Translations under genes and position numbers: made by a program
Assembly: GCA_903928055.1 (NCBI GenBank)
Contig: CAIYPG010000113.1
Span: 62,001 to 126,000, forward strand
From: an uncultured beta proteobacterium
Lineage (GTDB): Bacteria; Pseudomonadota; Gammaproteobacteria; Burkholderiales; SG8-39
DNA: 64,000 nt
Direction: 5' to 3'
Shown here: positions 9,048 through 17,304 of the stretch, in pieces
Layout: every line of letters starts with the position of its first letter
Position numbering within the stretch: the first letter of the stretch is position 1
Notes under the pieces: generated by a model
Database searches by the model: none
Told to the model about the DNA's origin: nothing
The model's input: the letters and a program-made list of their open reading frames with translations, nothing else

Positions 9048-10046
9048 ATGAAGACCCAAGCATCCCTGTACGGTGCCGCGTTGGCGCTGTCCACCGCAGT
9101 TCTTTCCACAGCGGCGATCGCGCAGGACAAACGCTTCCTTGCGCCGGGCTACCCGTCCAAGCCCATCCGCGTCATGACCACGGTGACTGCGGGCGGCGGG
9201 CTGGACATCATCACGCGCGGGGTGTCGGCGAAGCTCGGCGAGGGCCTGGCCTTTCCGGTGATTGTCGATAACGTGAGCGGTGCCAACGGCGTGATCGCCG
9301 TGAACACCGCCATCAACGCGGCGCCCGACGGCCACACCATCCTGAGCGGTGGTGGCTCCATGCCCATCAACACGGTGTTCAAGAAATTCGATGCCGACCT
9401 GAGGACGGCGCTCGCGCCGGTGGCGCAGATGAGCTCGCAGCCCTATCTTTTTTTCGTGCCGGTCAATTCGCCGGTCAACAACGTCAAGGAACTGATCGCC
9501 TACGCCAAGAAGAATCCGGGCAAGCTGAATTACGGTTCGTCCGGGGTGGGTTCGGTGATCCACATGGGCATGGAGCTGTTTGAATACATGGCGGGCGTGG
9601 ACATGGTGCATGTCGCCTACAAGGGCAATGGCGCGGCCAACATCGACCTCGCTGCCGGTCGCCTCGACCTTCTCGCCGGTTCCATCTCCGGCCTGCAGTT
9701 GGTGCGCCAGGGCAAGGCCAAGATCATCGGCGCGGCCACGCTGCAGCGCATGCCGGACTATCCGGATGTACCCACTGTCGCGGCCGAACCCGGCATGGCA
9801 GGCTACGAGCTGTCCAATACCTACGCGCTTTATGTGCCGGCCAGGACGCCGGTAGCCATCATCAACGGCTTGAACCGCGCCGTGGCGCAGGCGCTGAACG
9901 ATCCGGAGCTGAGGAAGAAAATGCTGGCGGATGCCTCCACGCCGGCTACGCCACGGCCGGCCGAAGACCTGAAAAAGATCCTGTCATCGGAGATCGACCG
10001 CTGGGAGGCGGTGGTGAAGAAGGCGAATATCAAGCTGGAAGAGTAG
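9048..10046 (+). CDS. Bug-family periplasmic solute receptor
   Basis: Third Bug receptor, 332 aa from ATG 9048, which has a GGAGGAAG ribosome site directly ahead. The frame is open back to 8880, but that part crosses the 14-bp repeats and has no leader character. Signal peptide at residues 1-27 ending AAIAQ, then a short FLAPGYPSKPIRVMTTV entry and GGGLDIITR loop. DGHTILSGGGSMPIN and NYGSSGVGSVIHMGMELF follow the family pattern. No enzyme gene shares its strand nearby, so it looks like a single-gene unit. Its ligand is unknown and must be passed to a TctAB-type partner encoded elsewhere. Confidence 0.9.
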   Translation: MKTQASLYGAALALSTAVLSTAAIAQDKRFLAPGYPSKPIRVMTTVTAGGGLDIITRGVSAKLGEGLAFPVIVDNVSGANGVIAVNTAINAAPDGHTILSGGGSMPINTVFKKFDADLRTALAPVAQMSSQPYLFFVPVNSPVNNVKELIAYAKKNPGKLNYGSSGVGSVIHMGMELFEYMAGVDMVHVAYKGNGAANIDLAAGRLDLLAGSISGLQLVRQGKAKIIGAATLQRMPDYPDVPTVAAEPGMAGYELSNTYALYVPARTPVAIINGLNRAVAQALNDPELRKKMLADASTPATPRPAEDLKKILSSEIDRWEAVVKKANIKLEE

Positions 10047-10091
10047 TTCCAGCGGTGCCCGGCTAAGTTGACCGCGTTGATTGCGGCAGGG

Positions 10092-10448
10092 TTACTTCTT
10101 CTTCGCCGCTTTCTTTGCAGCCTTCTTTTTCACGGCACCGCGTTTCGGCTTTGCCTTTGTCGCGCCAGCCTTGACCGGTGTGGGCGAGAACACCTCGATC
10201 GCCAGTGCCGTGGGCAGCGTTTCCTTGTAACCCACTGCGATGCGCGAGCCGGCAAAGTAGGCGGCGGTGACGAACTGGGCCATGGCCGAGAACACCTGCG
10301 GTTCCAGCGCCGGCCAGGAGAGCGCGACAAAGGGCATGGACTTGGGCGCCAGCCCCTCATCCTGGACCGTGAACAGCAGTTGCGCGGAGTTCATGCCGTC
10401 GCCCTTGACGTTGACCGACGTGACGCGACCCTGAAACAGATTGCCCAT
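10092..10448 (-). CDS. Hypothetical protein with lysine/alanine-rich tail
   Basis: Protein of 118 aa that I do not recognise. Residues 1-90 look like a compact alpha/beta domain (RVTSVNVKGDGMNSAQLLFTV, then a helix PQVFSAMAQFVTAAYFAG). Residues 95-118 are a basic tail made of K and A blocks ending AKKAAKKK, similar to histone-H1-like or nucleic-acid-binding tails. There is no signal peptide or membrane segment, so it should be cytoplasmic. It lies 45 bases beyond the end of a convergent Bug gene and downstream of the enoyl-CoA hydratase on the same strand, with a hairpin pair between them. Confidence 0.65.
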   Translation of the reverse strand: MGNLFQGRVTSVNVKGDGMNSAQLLFTVQDEGLAPKSMPFVALSWPALEPQVFSAMAQFVTAAYFAGSRIAVGYKETLPTALAIEVFSPTPVKAGATKAKPKRGAVKKKAAKKAAKKK

Positions 10449-10575
10449 TGCCGTCTCCTGTAAAAGATGTCCAACTCAATTTTTCCCACACTTGCAGTGC
10501 GCGCATCCCGTTGTACCGGGATGCCGCTCGACAGGCAGGCAGCATGCTGCCCGAATTCCCTGTCTCGCCCCCAAA

Positions 10576-10629
10576 CCCCTCTCCCCGGGGGAGAGGGGCT
10601 TTTCGCCCTTCTCCCTCGGGGAGAAGGGC
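10576..10629. repeat. Pair of GC-rich hairpins (repeat / terminator)
   Basis: Two adjacent perfect inverted repeats: 10576-10586 with 10588-10598 (CCCCTCTCCCC and its complement) and 10605-10615 with 10619-10629 (GCCCTTCTCCC and its complement). TTTT lies between them. This double-hairpin form recurs in many proteobacterial intergenic regions. Here it sits just past the enoyl-CoA hydratase stop at 10649 and probably also ends that transcript. Confidence 0.75.
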
Positions 10630-10648
10630 CGGGGATGAGGGAAGGTTT

Positions 10649-11449
10649 CTATTTGTCGCGCTTCATCCGGGGCGTGCGTTCGCGGTCGCCGGGATTGTCC
10701 CAGCCCTTGAAGTTCGGCTTGCGCTTTTCGGCGAAGGCCTTGCGTGATTCGACCAGGTCGGATTTCGCGCCGTATTCATGCAGGACGGCCGCGTACGCTT
10801 CCAGTTCGGGAGGAACCGTCGGCCGCATGGCACGCATGATGTGCATGGTGTTGATGCGCGAGGCGGGCGGCAGCGACATCAGGTGCGCCGCCATTTCCCT
10901 GGCTGTCGGCAGGAGCTGGTCGGCATCCACCACGCGATTGAGGTAGCCCACTTCGTACATGCGCTCGGCGGTGAAGCGGAAGGCAAAGGCCAGTTCCGTG
11001 GCGAAGGCATGCGGCAGGTTGTTCTTGACGCCGTGGTTGAAGCCGCCCATCAGCCAGCGCTTGGCCTCCGAGGATTCGAACACCGCGCCGCGCACCGCCA
11101 CGCGCAGGTCGGCCAGTTCGGTCAGCATGAAGCCGCCGCCCATGGCAAAGCCGTTGATCGCGACGATGACCGGCTTGTCGAGCTTGCCGGCGCGGTAGGG
11201 GTCTTCGACGCGGGTGGGCTGGCGACCGACGGTGCCGCGTTCCAGCGACTCTTTCATGTCCTCGCCGACGCAGAAGGCGCGACCGGTGCCGGTGTAGATG
11301 GCGACTTCGAGGTCCTTGCTGTCGCGGAACTCGCACCAGGCCTCGGCCAGCGCCTCGCGCAAATCGCTGCCCAGGGCATTCATGCGCTCGGGGCGGTTCA
11401 TGCGGAGCACCATCACGCCATCGTTGCGCTCGATCTCAAGCACGCTCAT
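10649..11449 (-). CDS. Enoyl-CoA hydratase/isomerase family protein
   Basis: Crotonase-fold protein, 266 aa, acting on acyl-CoA thioesters in beta-oxidation-like chemistry. The oxyanion-hole segments are visible: TGTGRAFCVGEDMKE at about residues 52-66 and VIVAINGFAMGGGFMLTELADLRVA at about 92-116. The usual Glu of the second helix of hydratases (E at GAGxxLA/E) is not obvious in the segment SSEAKRWLMGGFNHG, so isomerase, hydrolase or decarboxylase activity is also possible. GGAGGTCGC precedes the ATG. The AT-rich region upstream (11460-11560) is its own promoter region. Confidence 0.85.
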   Translation of the reverse strand: MSVLEIERNDGVMVLRMNRPERMNALGSDLREALAEAWCEFRDSKDLEVAIYTGTGRAFCVGEDMKESLERGTVGRQPTRVEDPYRAGKLDKPVIVAINGFAMGGGFMLTELADLRVAVRGAVFESSEAKRWLMGGFNHGVKNNLPHAFATELAFAFRFTAERMYEVGYLNRVVDADQLLPTAREMAAHLMSLPPASRINTMHIMRAMRPTVPPELEAYAAVLHEYGAKSDLVESRKAFAEKRKPNFKGWDNPGDRERTPRMKRDK

Positions 11450-11509
11450 TGCGACCTCCTCCAGTGCGGTTTTGGAAATGGTTGTGATTACATTTACCGC
11501 GTTATCTTG

Positions 11510-11538
11510 TTTGAATTGTTATCTGATATTTTGAATTG
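11510..11538. promoter_or_regulatory. Direct repeat TTTGAATTG, 20-bp period
   Basis: TTTGAATTG occurs at 11510-11518 and again at 11530-11538, exactly 20 bases apart (about two helical turns), within the unusually AT-rich stretch upstream of the enoyl-CoA hydratase gene. The spacing would place two protein subunits on one DNA face. This is a candidate activator or repressor site; no family can be assigned. Confidence 0.35.
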
Positions 11539-11568
11539 ATAATAATAAAATTCTACGATCCGCACCGA

Positions 11569-12579
11569 TCAGAACACCATCCAGCTCACGTAGTAGGCCA
11601 CCGCCGCGACAAAGGCGCTGGCCGGAATGGTGAAAATCCAGGCCCAGACGATGTTGCCGGCAACGCCCCAGCGCACGGCGCTGGCGCGTTGCGTTGCACC
11701 GACACCGACGATGGCGCCGGTAATGGTATGCGTGGTGGACACGGGAATGCCCAGGGCGGTGGCGAGGAACAGCGTGATCGCACCGCCGGTTTCGGCACAG
11801 AAGCCGCCCACCGGTTTCAACTTGGTGATTTTCTGGCCCATGGTCTTGACGATGCGCCAGCCGCCGAACATGGTGCCCATGGCGATGGCGATGTAGCAGG
11901 CCACGATCGTCCAGGTCGGCGGCAGGCTTTCGCTCGGGCTGGTGTAGCCCGTGGCGATCAGCAGCATCCAGATGATGCCGATGGTTTTCTGCGCGTCATT
12001 GCCGCCGTGCCCCAGGCTGTAGGCGCCGGCCGAGACCAGTTGCAGCCGGCGGAACCAGCGGTCGACGCGCGACGGCGTGGAGCGCCGGAAGATATGTGCC
12101 ACCAGCACCATCATCAGCGAACCGAGCAGGAAGCCCAGCGCCGGCGAAACAAAGATGAAGGCAACGGTCTTCAGGATGCCGCCTGTGTTCAGTGCAGAGG
12201 CGCCGGCCTTGGCCACCACCGCGCCGACGATGCCGCCGATCAGGGCGTGCGACGAACTGCTGGGAATGCCGTAGTACCAGGTCACGACGTTCCAGGTGAT
12301 GGCACCCACCAGTGCGCCGAACACCACATGCGGATCGACCACGGTCGGATCGACGATTCCCTTGCCGATGGTGGCGGCAACGCTGAGGTGAAAAATGAAC
12401 AGGGCGAGGAAGTTGAAGAACGCGGCAAAGATCACCGCCTGGCCCGGCTTGAGCACGCCGGTCGAGACCACCGTGGCGATGGAGTTGGCCGCGTCGTGAA
12501 AGCCGTTCATGAAGTCGAAGACCAGCGCCACCACGACCAGCAGCACCACCGCCCACAGGGCTACCTGTACTGTTTCCAC
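11569..12579 (-). CDS. pit: PiT-family inorganic phosphate transporter
   Basis: Low-affinity phosphate permease of the inner membrane, 336 aa, about ten hydrophobic segments. The two duplicated PiT signatures are present: GFHDAANSIATVVSTGVLKP near residue 26 and, in the second half, GGNDAQKTIGI near 205. The paired helices end in GIPSSSSHALIGGIVGA and GIPVSTTHTITGAIVGVG. The start is GTG 12579. The DUF47 gene lies immediately upstream with a 19-base gap, the usual Pit accessory arrangement, so they form one transcript. Confidence 0.93.
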   Translation of the reverse strand: METVQVALWAVVLLVVVALVFDFMNGFHDAANSIATVVSTGVLKPGQAVIFAAFFNFLALFIFHLSVAATIGKGIVDPTVVDPHVVFGALVGAITWNVVTWYYGIPSSSSHALIGGIVGAVVAKAGASALNTGGILKTVAFIFVSPALGFLLGSLMMVLVAHIFRRSTPSRVDRWFRRLQLVSAGAYSLGHGGNDAQKTIGIIWMLLIATGYTSPSESLPPTWTIVACYIAIAMGTMFGGWRIVKTMGQKITKLKPVGGFCAETGGAITLFLATALGIPVSTTHTITGAIVGVGATQRASAVRWGVAGNIVWAWIFTIPASAFVAAVAYYVSWMVF

Positions 12580-12598
12580 CCGGATTCCCTTCCGTGCT

Positions 12599-13243
12599 TC
12601 AGGAGTTCTCGAGGACGATGCCCTCGATCAGGTTCGCCACGTCCTCGCAGCGGTCGGTGATGGTCTCGAGCAGTTCGTAGATGTTCTTCAGCTTGATGAC
12701 CTCGCGCACGTCCGGTTCGTCGCGGAACAGCTTGCTCATGGCCGAGCGCAGCACGCGGTCGGCGGCGGACTCGAGGAGGTCGATCTCCTCGCAGGTCTTC
12801 AGCGCGGCCTCGGCGGTGGCCGGCTTGGCCACATCGCCGATCAGCACCACGGCATCGCGGACCCGCTCGCAGCATTTCAGGCTCAGTTCGGTGAGGCGCA
12901 GGATTTCTTCGGTCATGCGCTTCACGTCGTACAGGCTCATCGATTCGGCGGCGTCCTGCACCAGGTCGGCCACGTCATCCATGGTGTTGATGAGCGAATG
13001 GATCTGCTCGCGGTCGATGGGCGTGATGAAGGTCTTGTGCAGCGCCCGGTTGACGTCGTGGGTGATGCGGTCGGCGGCATGCTCGGCGTCGTCCACCTCG
13101 CGGGTGTACTGCTCGCGCAACTGCGGGTTGTCGTAATTGGCCACCAGCAGCGACAGCGCCTGCGCCGTCTTCACGATGCACTCGGCATGCTGGTTGAATA
13201 GCTTGAAGAAATCGCCGTCGTGCGGCAACAGTTTGGCGAACAT
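12599..13243 (-). CDS. DUF47 (PhoU-like) Pit accessory protein
   Basis: All-helical PhoU-related protein of 214 aa. DUF47 proteins sit next to Pit transporters and are thought to tune phosphate uptake. It shows the standard sequence FFKLFNQHAECIVKTAQ, then VDDAEHAADRITHDVNRALHKTFITPIDREQIHSL and MDDVADLVQDAAE. The second repeat ends ITDRCEDVANLIEGIVLENS. The acidic D/E-x3-D clusters are metal sites in PhoU-like folds. GGAGGAAC precedes ATG 13243. It is the first gene of the pair with pit. Confidence 0.93.
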   Translation of the reverse strand: MFAKLLPHDGDFFKLFNQHAECIVKTAQALSLLVANYDNPQLREQYTREVDDAEHAADRITHDVNRALHKTFITPIDREQIHSLINTMDDVADLVQDAAESMSLYDVKRMTEEILRLTELSLKCCERVRDAVVLIGDVAKPATAEAALKTCEEIDLLESAADRVLRSAMSKLFRDEPDVREVIKLKNIYELLETITDRCEDVANLIEGIVLENS

Positions 13244-13419
13244 GGTGTTCCTCCGTGGCCGCGGCGGGGCGGCGGGCTATTGTTCTGGGTTCTGGCGGCG
13301 CTGTTTTTCGTACGGAGATCCGTACCGGCGGATTTTACCGCGTGGCGCGGCAATCTTTGCGCCCGTGCCGGCAATGTCAGGTAAAAACACGCCCCGCGCC
13401 CCGGATGCCGGGGATTCGG

Positions 13420-14019
13420 TCAGTGCACGCGTGCCGGACTGTGCTCGATCAATCTTGAAAATGTGTGAAAAACCTCGGGGTCGAACTTCCGGCTGCTTTC
13501 GGAATTGAGGATGGCCATGATGTCCTTGTGGCTGCGGGCCGGGTGATAGGGGCGCATGGCGCTCATGGCGTCATAGGCGTCCACGATCAGCAGGATGCGG
13601 CTGAGCAGGGGGATGTTCCCGCCTGCCAGGCCGTCAGGGTAGCCGCTGCCGTCAAAGGATTCGTGGTGATGGCGGATGACATCGGCGATCACTTCATGGT
13701 CAGGTAGTGCGGCGGCCTGGATGATGCGCTCGCTCGATTCGGAATGGGATTGCATCACTGTCCACTCCTCGCTGTTCAGGCGGCCGGGCTTGAGCAGGAT
13801 GGCGTCGGGCACACCGATCTTGCCGATGTCGTGGAAGCGCGCGCTGACGCGCAGGGCATCGAGTTCGCTGTCGACGATGCCGCAGGTATTGCCCAGTTCC
13901 GTGGCAAGGCGTACCGAGCGGTCGCAGTGTGCCCGGGTATGGGTGTCGCGCATTTCAAGTGCCGCGATGAGGCCATCGACGGAACCGAACAGCCGCGGGT
14001 AGATTGCTGAGCCTGGCAT
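13420..14019 (-). CDS. HD-GYP domain phosphodiesterase
   Basis: Stand-alone HD-GYP protein of 199 aa, expected to hydrolyse cyclic di-GMP. Visible motifs: HTRAHCDRSVRLA, the HD pair in RFHDIGKIGVPDAILLKPG, HSESSERII, and RHHHESFDGSGYPDGLAG carrying the GYP triad, then RILLIVDAYDAM. I moved the start to ATG 14019 because AGGGAGGAAG lies just upstream; the frame continues nine codons to 14046 without a ribosome site. It lacks the usual receiver or sensor domain, so input must come from partners. It diverges from the gene at 14171. Confidence 0.88.
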   Translation of the reverse strand: MPGSAIYPRLFGSVDGLIAALEMRDTHTRAHCDRSVRLATELGNTCGIVDSELDALRVSARFHDIGKIGVPDAILLKPGRLNSEEWTVMQSHSESSERIIQAAALPDHEVIADVIRHHHESFDGSGYPDGLAGGNIPLLSRILLIVDAYDAMSAMRPYHPARSHKDIMAILNSESSRKFDPEVFHTFSRLIEHSPARVH

Positions 14020-14170
14020 GCTTCCTCCCTGTGCGGCCGCAGTCATGCAGGAGCGCCGAGGGGCCGCTGCTGCGGGTGGCGCTTACAATTCACTGTAGCA
14101 TATAAAAAATATCCACAAATCCAATAAGGTTTTACGGAAAGTTTCATGCAATGTCCTGCAAAGGCCGGTC

Positions 14171-15049
14171 GTGACATTCGCCGGCGTTGAGATTCGTCGC
14201 CGTGACGGAGTGACCATTCCCGCCATCTGGGTGGCAGTGGCACTGTCGCTGATCATCCATGCGCTGGCGTTGTGGAACTGGTTCCCGGAATGGCGCCTGA
14301 ATCTGAACGAGAAGGCCGAGCATGGCCCGACGCGCATTCCGCTGCAGGCCAGGTTGCTGCCGCCGGTGCGGGTGCCTGCGCAACCGCCACCGCCCGTCCC
14401 ATCACCACGGCGTTCACAGCCGCCATCGAGAGCGCAATCCGCGCCTGTGAGACCTGCGCCACCGGCGCGGCCGTCTCCGCCGGTGCTTGCGCTCAATGCG
14501 CCGGCACCGGAGATTGCCCGCACCGTTCCCGCTGCGCCGCCGGCTCCGCCCGCGCCACCGACGCCGGCACCGCCGCCGTCCCGCCCCCTGCAGGGCGACC
14601 TGGCCTCGCTCATCGAGGCGCGGCGTCGTGCGCGGGGTGAGCCGGATGCGGCGAACGCGCCGACCGAGAGCGAAGAGGCGCGTCGCAACCGCATCGTTGC
14701 CTCGAACCTTGCCACGCAGAATTCCGCGTCCCTCGAGTTCGACCCCAACCGCGGCGGCGGCGTGTTCCAGATCCAGCGCATGGGCTATGACCGCGCCGAA
14801 TTCGTGTTCTACGGCTGGAACAAGGACATCCGCCGCAACTCCACGCAGTTGATCGATGTGCGCAGGGAAAACAACCCCGACATCCGCATCGCGATCGTGC
14901 GCCGCATGATCGTGATCATCCGCGAGCACGAGAAGGAGGATTTCACCTGGGACTCGCAGCGCCTTGGCCGCTCGGTCACGCTGTCGGCGCGCCAGCGCGA
15001 CACCGAAGGGCTTGAGGCCTTCCTGATGAGAGAGTTCTTCCCGGGTTGA
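14171..15049 (+). CDS. Membrane-anchored proline-rich protein
   Basis: Protein of 292 aa beginning at GTG 14171. Residues about 16-38 are one transmembrane helix (IPAIWVAVALSLIIHALALWNW) of TonB-like shape. About 55-145 is an extended Pro/Ala-rich linker with PAPP and APP blocks. About 150-292 is a mixed alpha/beta domain (YDRAEFVFYGWNKDIRRNS, RRMIVIIREHEKEDF) ending LMREFFPG. This build resembles TonB or cell-envelope spanning proteins, but the C-terminal domain is not a recognisable TonB domain. Function unknown. It is transcribed divergently from the HD-GYP gene. Confidence 0.75.
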   Translation: MTFAGVEIRRRDGVTIPAIWVAVALSLIIHALALWNWFPEWRLNLNEKAEHGPTRIPLQARLLPPVRVPAQPPPPVPSPRRSQPPSRAQSAPVRPAPPARPSPPVLALNAPAPEIARTVPAAPPAPPAPPTPAPPPSRPLQGDLASLIEARRRARGEPDAANAPTESEEARRNRIVASNLATQNSASLEFDPNRGGGVFQIQRMGYDRAEFVFYGWNKDIRRNSTQLIDVRRENNPDIRIAIVRRMIVIIREHEKEDFTWDSQRLGRSVTLSARQRDTEGLEAFLMREFFPG

Positions 15050-15282
15050 GATAGCTGTTGTCGCAGCGGGTGTGGCACCCCGGCTGCGCACCAAAGCAGG
15101 CGGCGCCGGATGTCCGGCGCTTCAATCTGGAGCATGGCTGCCGCGAATTTGCCGGAACTGCCGCGCATGCCACGCTTCATTTCCCGTGCTGAATCCCGAT
15201 GATTCAAGCCCTTGGCGTGCGATGCCGGAACCGGCGCGCAATCCTCGCAAGTCGTCGCCGGGCTGGCACAGGGCGTGCTTAC

Positions 15283-15296
15283 ATACTAGCTAGTAT
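15283..15296. promoter_or_regulatory. Perfect 14-bp palindrome, candidate GntR operator
   Basis: ATACTAGCTAGTAT is a perfect palindrome 24 bases before the atzF start codon, in the promoter region of the atzF-ABC-atzGEH cluster. AT-rich palindromes of this length with TA..TA ends suit FCD-type GntR repressors, and such a gene closes the cluster at 22176-22910. The link is inferred from context only. Confidence 0.5.
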
Positions 15297-15320
15297 ACAA
15301 GCGCACTTTCCAATCTGACC

Positions 15321-17243
15321 ATGAGTTCTGCTGCTCCCACCGCCGGCCCGCTGCCCGTCACCATTGGTGACTGGCTGCAGGCGTATCGCGATGGCGCCGA
15401 CGCCCGCGCGCTGCTGGTGCGCTGCCATCGCCAGGTGCTGGAGCACAGTCAGCCCGGGATATGGATTCACATTGCCTCGCATGCCGAGATCGACCGTCAG
15501 CTCGTTGCGCTGGAGGACATTGCCGTGGCACAGCCAGACCGTGCCGCGCTGCTCGAGCGCTACCCGCTGTATGGCGTGCCATTCGCGGTCAAGGACAACA
15601 TTGACATCACCGGTGTGCCGACAACAGCAGCCTGTCCGGCATTTGAACGTGTGGCCACGCAGACTGCCGGTGCCGTGCAGCGCCTGCAGGCGGCGGGCGC
15701 GGTCTGGCTGGGCAAGACGAACCTCGACCAGTTCGCCACCGGGCTCGTGGGAACCCGCTCGCCGTACGGACAGCCGGCCTGCGCCTTCAGTGCAACACAT
15801 ATCTCCGGTGGCTCGAGTTCGGGATCGGCACTGGCGGTGGCCTCGGGCAGCGTGGCGTTTTCGCTGGGAACGGACACCGCGGGTTCGGGCCGGATTCCGG
15901 CCGGCTTCAACCAGATCGTCGGCCTGAAGCCCACGCCGGGCCGGGTCGGCACCAGCGGCCTGGTGCCCGCCTGCCGCAGCCTCGACTGCCTGTCGGTATT
16001 CGCGCTGACCGTGGATGACGCCGCGCACGTGCTGTCCGTTGTCGAGGGCGTGGACGACGAAGATCGTTACAGCCATTTCGAGCCCGGCCCCGCGGTGCTG
16101 GGCACGGGCCGGGGATCGCGCGGGCTGCGCATCGGCATCCCGTGCGATCCCCGGTTCACCCCGGACAGCGGCTATGAGCGGGCCTGGGCGCTTGCGCTGG
16201 AGCATGCGCGCGCCATCGGGCATGTACTGTTACCCGTGGATTTCGAGCCGCTGCATCGCATCGCCGATTCGCTGTATGCCGGACCCTGGGTGGCCGAGCG
16301 TCATACCGTGGTGCAGGAAATGCTGGAGGCCCAGCCGCAGGCGATCGATCCGGTGGTGCGCGCGGTGATTGCCGGTGCCACGCGCTTTAGCGCAACCGAC
16401 GCCTTTCGCGCGCAGTACGCGCTGAAGGAGTCGCAGCGCGAAATGTCGCGGTTGTGGACCGGCGAAGATGGCGTGGATGCGCTGATGGTGCCGACGGCCC
16501 CGGGCCATCCGCACTTCATTGATGTGGCCGCCGATCCGCTGGGCGCCAATGCCGCGCTGGGCACGTACACGAATTTCGTCAACCTGCTGGGCTGGTGTGC
16601 CCTGGCATTGCCGGCCGGCACGGTCGCCTCCGGTGCGGCGGGCGGACTGCCCTTCGGCGTGACCGTCATTGCACAGGGCAATGACGACGCGGCTCTGGTG
16701 AACATGGGACGTGCCTGGCAGCAGAGCACGGGCCTGCCACTCGGCGCGACCGGCGTCCGGTTGTCCGAAGAAGTCGCTGCGCCCTGGCTGCGTTCGCCCG
16801 CAGTGCGTGCGTCGCTGCCCATCGCGGTGGTCGGCGCGCATCTCTCCGGGATGCCGTTGAACGGCCAGTTGATCGAGCGCGGTGCGCGACTGCTCGAATC
16901 GACTTCAACTGCGTCGCACTACCGGCTGTATGCCTTGCCGGGCACCACGCCGCCCAAGCCCGGGTTGATCCGTGTCGCCAAAGACGGCAGCGCGATTGCC
17001 GTGGAGGTCTGGGACATGCCTGCTGCCAACGTCGGCAGCTTTCTTGCGCTGATTCCCGCACCGCTCGGCATCGGCAGCATTGAACTGGCCGACGGCCGCT
17101 GGGTGCACGGCTTCCTTTGCGAGGCGCACGCCCTGGCCGGTGCTGAGGACATCAGTCATTTCGGAGGATGGCGCGCCTACATGCAATCGCTGTCGCCGGC
17201 CGCTGCCACCGCGAAGGCGGCGAAAACGATTTCCAGCAGTTGA
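15321..17243 (+). CDS. atzF: Allophanate hydrolase
   Basis: Amidase-signature enzyme of 640 aa that deaminates allophanate, the last nitrogen-releasing step of s-triazine and biuret breakdown. The N-terminal amidase domain (about 1-460) has the Ser-cisSer-Lys triad: Lys91 in AVKDNI, Ser165 in ISGGSSSGSA and Ser189 in TDTAGSGRIPAG. These numbers equal the published AtzF triad of Pseudomonas sp. ADP. The C-terminal ~150 residues (LPIAVVGAHLSGMPLNGQL...) form the small second domain of allophanate hydrolases, which processes the decarboxylation intermediate. It is the first gene of the cluster, followed by an ABC transporter and atzGEH. No strong ribosome site precedes ATG 15321. Confidence 0.92.
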   Translation: MSSAAPTAGPLPVTIGDWLQAYRDGADARALLVRCHRQVLEHSQPGIWIHIASHAEIDRQLVALEDIAVAQPDRAALLERYPLYGVPFAVKDNIDITGVPTTAACPAFERVATQTAGAVQRLQAAGAVWLGKTNLDQFATGLVGTRSPYGQPACAFSATHISGGSSSGSALAVASGSVAFSLGTDTAGSGRIPAGFNQIVGLKPTPGRVGTSGLVPACRSLDCLSVFALTVDDAAHVLSVVEGVDDEDRYSHFEPGPAVLGTGRGSRGLRIGIPCDPRFTPDSGYERAWALALEHARAIGHVLLPVDFEPLHRIADSLYAGPWVAERHTVVQEMLEAQPQAIDPVVRAVIAGATRFSATDAFRAQYALKESQREMSRLWTGEDGVDALMVPTAPGHPHFIDVAADPLGANAALGTYTNFVNLLGWCALALPAGTVASGAAGGLPFGVTVIAQGNDDAALVNMGRAWQQSTGLPLGATGVRLSEEVAAPWLRSPAVRASLPIAVVGAHLSGMPLNGQLIERGARLLESTSTASHYRLYALPGTTPPKPGLIRVAKDGSAIAVEVWDMPAANVGSFLALIPAPLGIGSIELADGRWVHGFLCEAHALAGAEDISHFGGWRAYMQSLSPAAATAKAAKTISSS

Positions 17244-17304
17244 AGCGCAATGCCCGTTCACTCCCATTTCACTTACATCCCCGAGACCGCGAAGGAGAGC
17301 ACCG

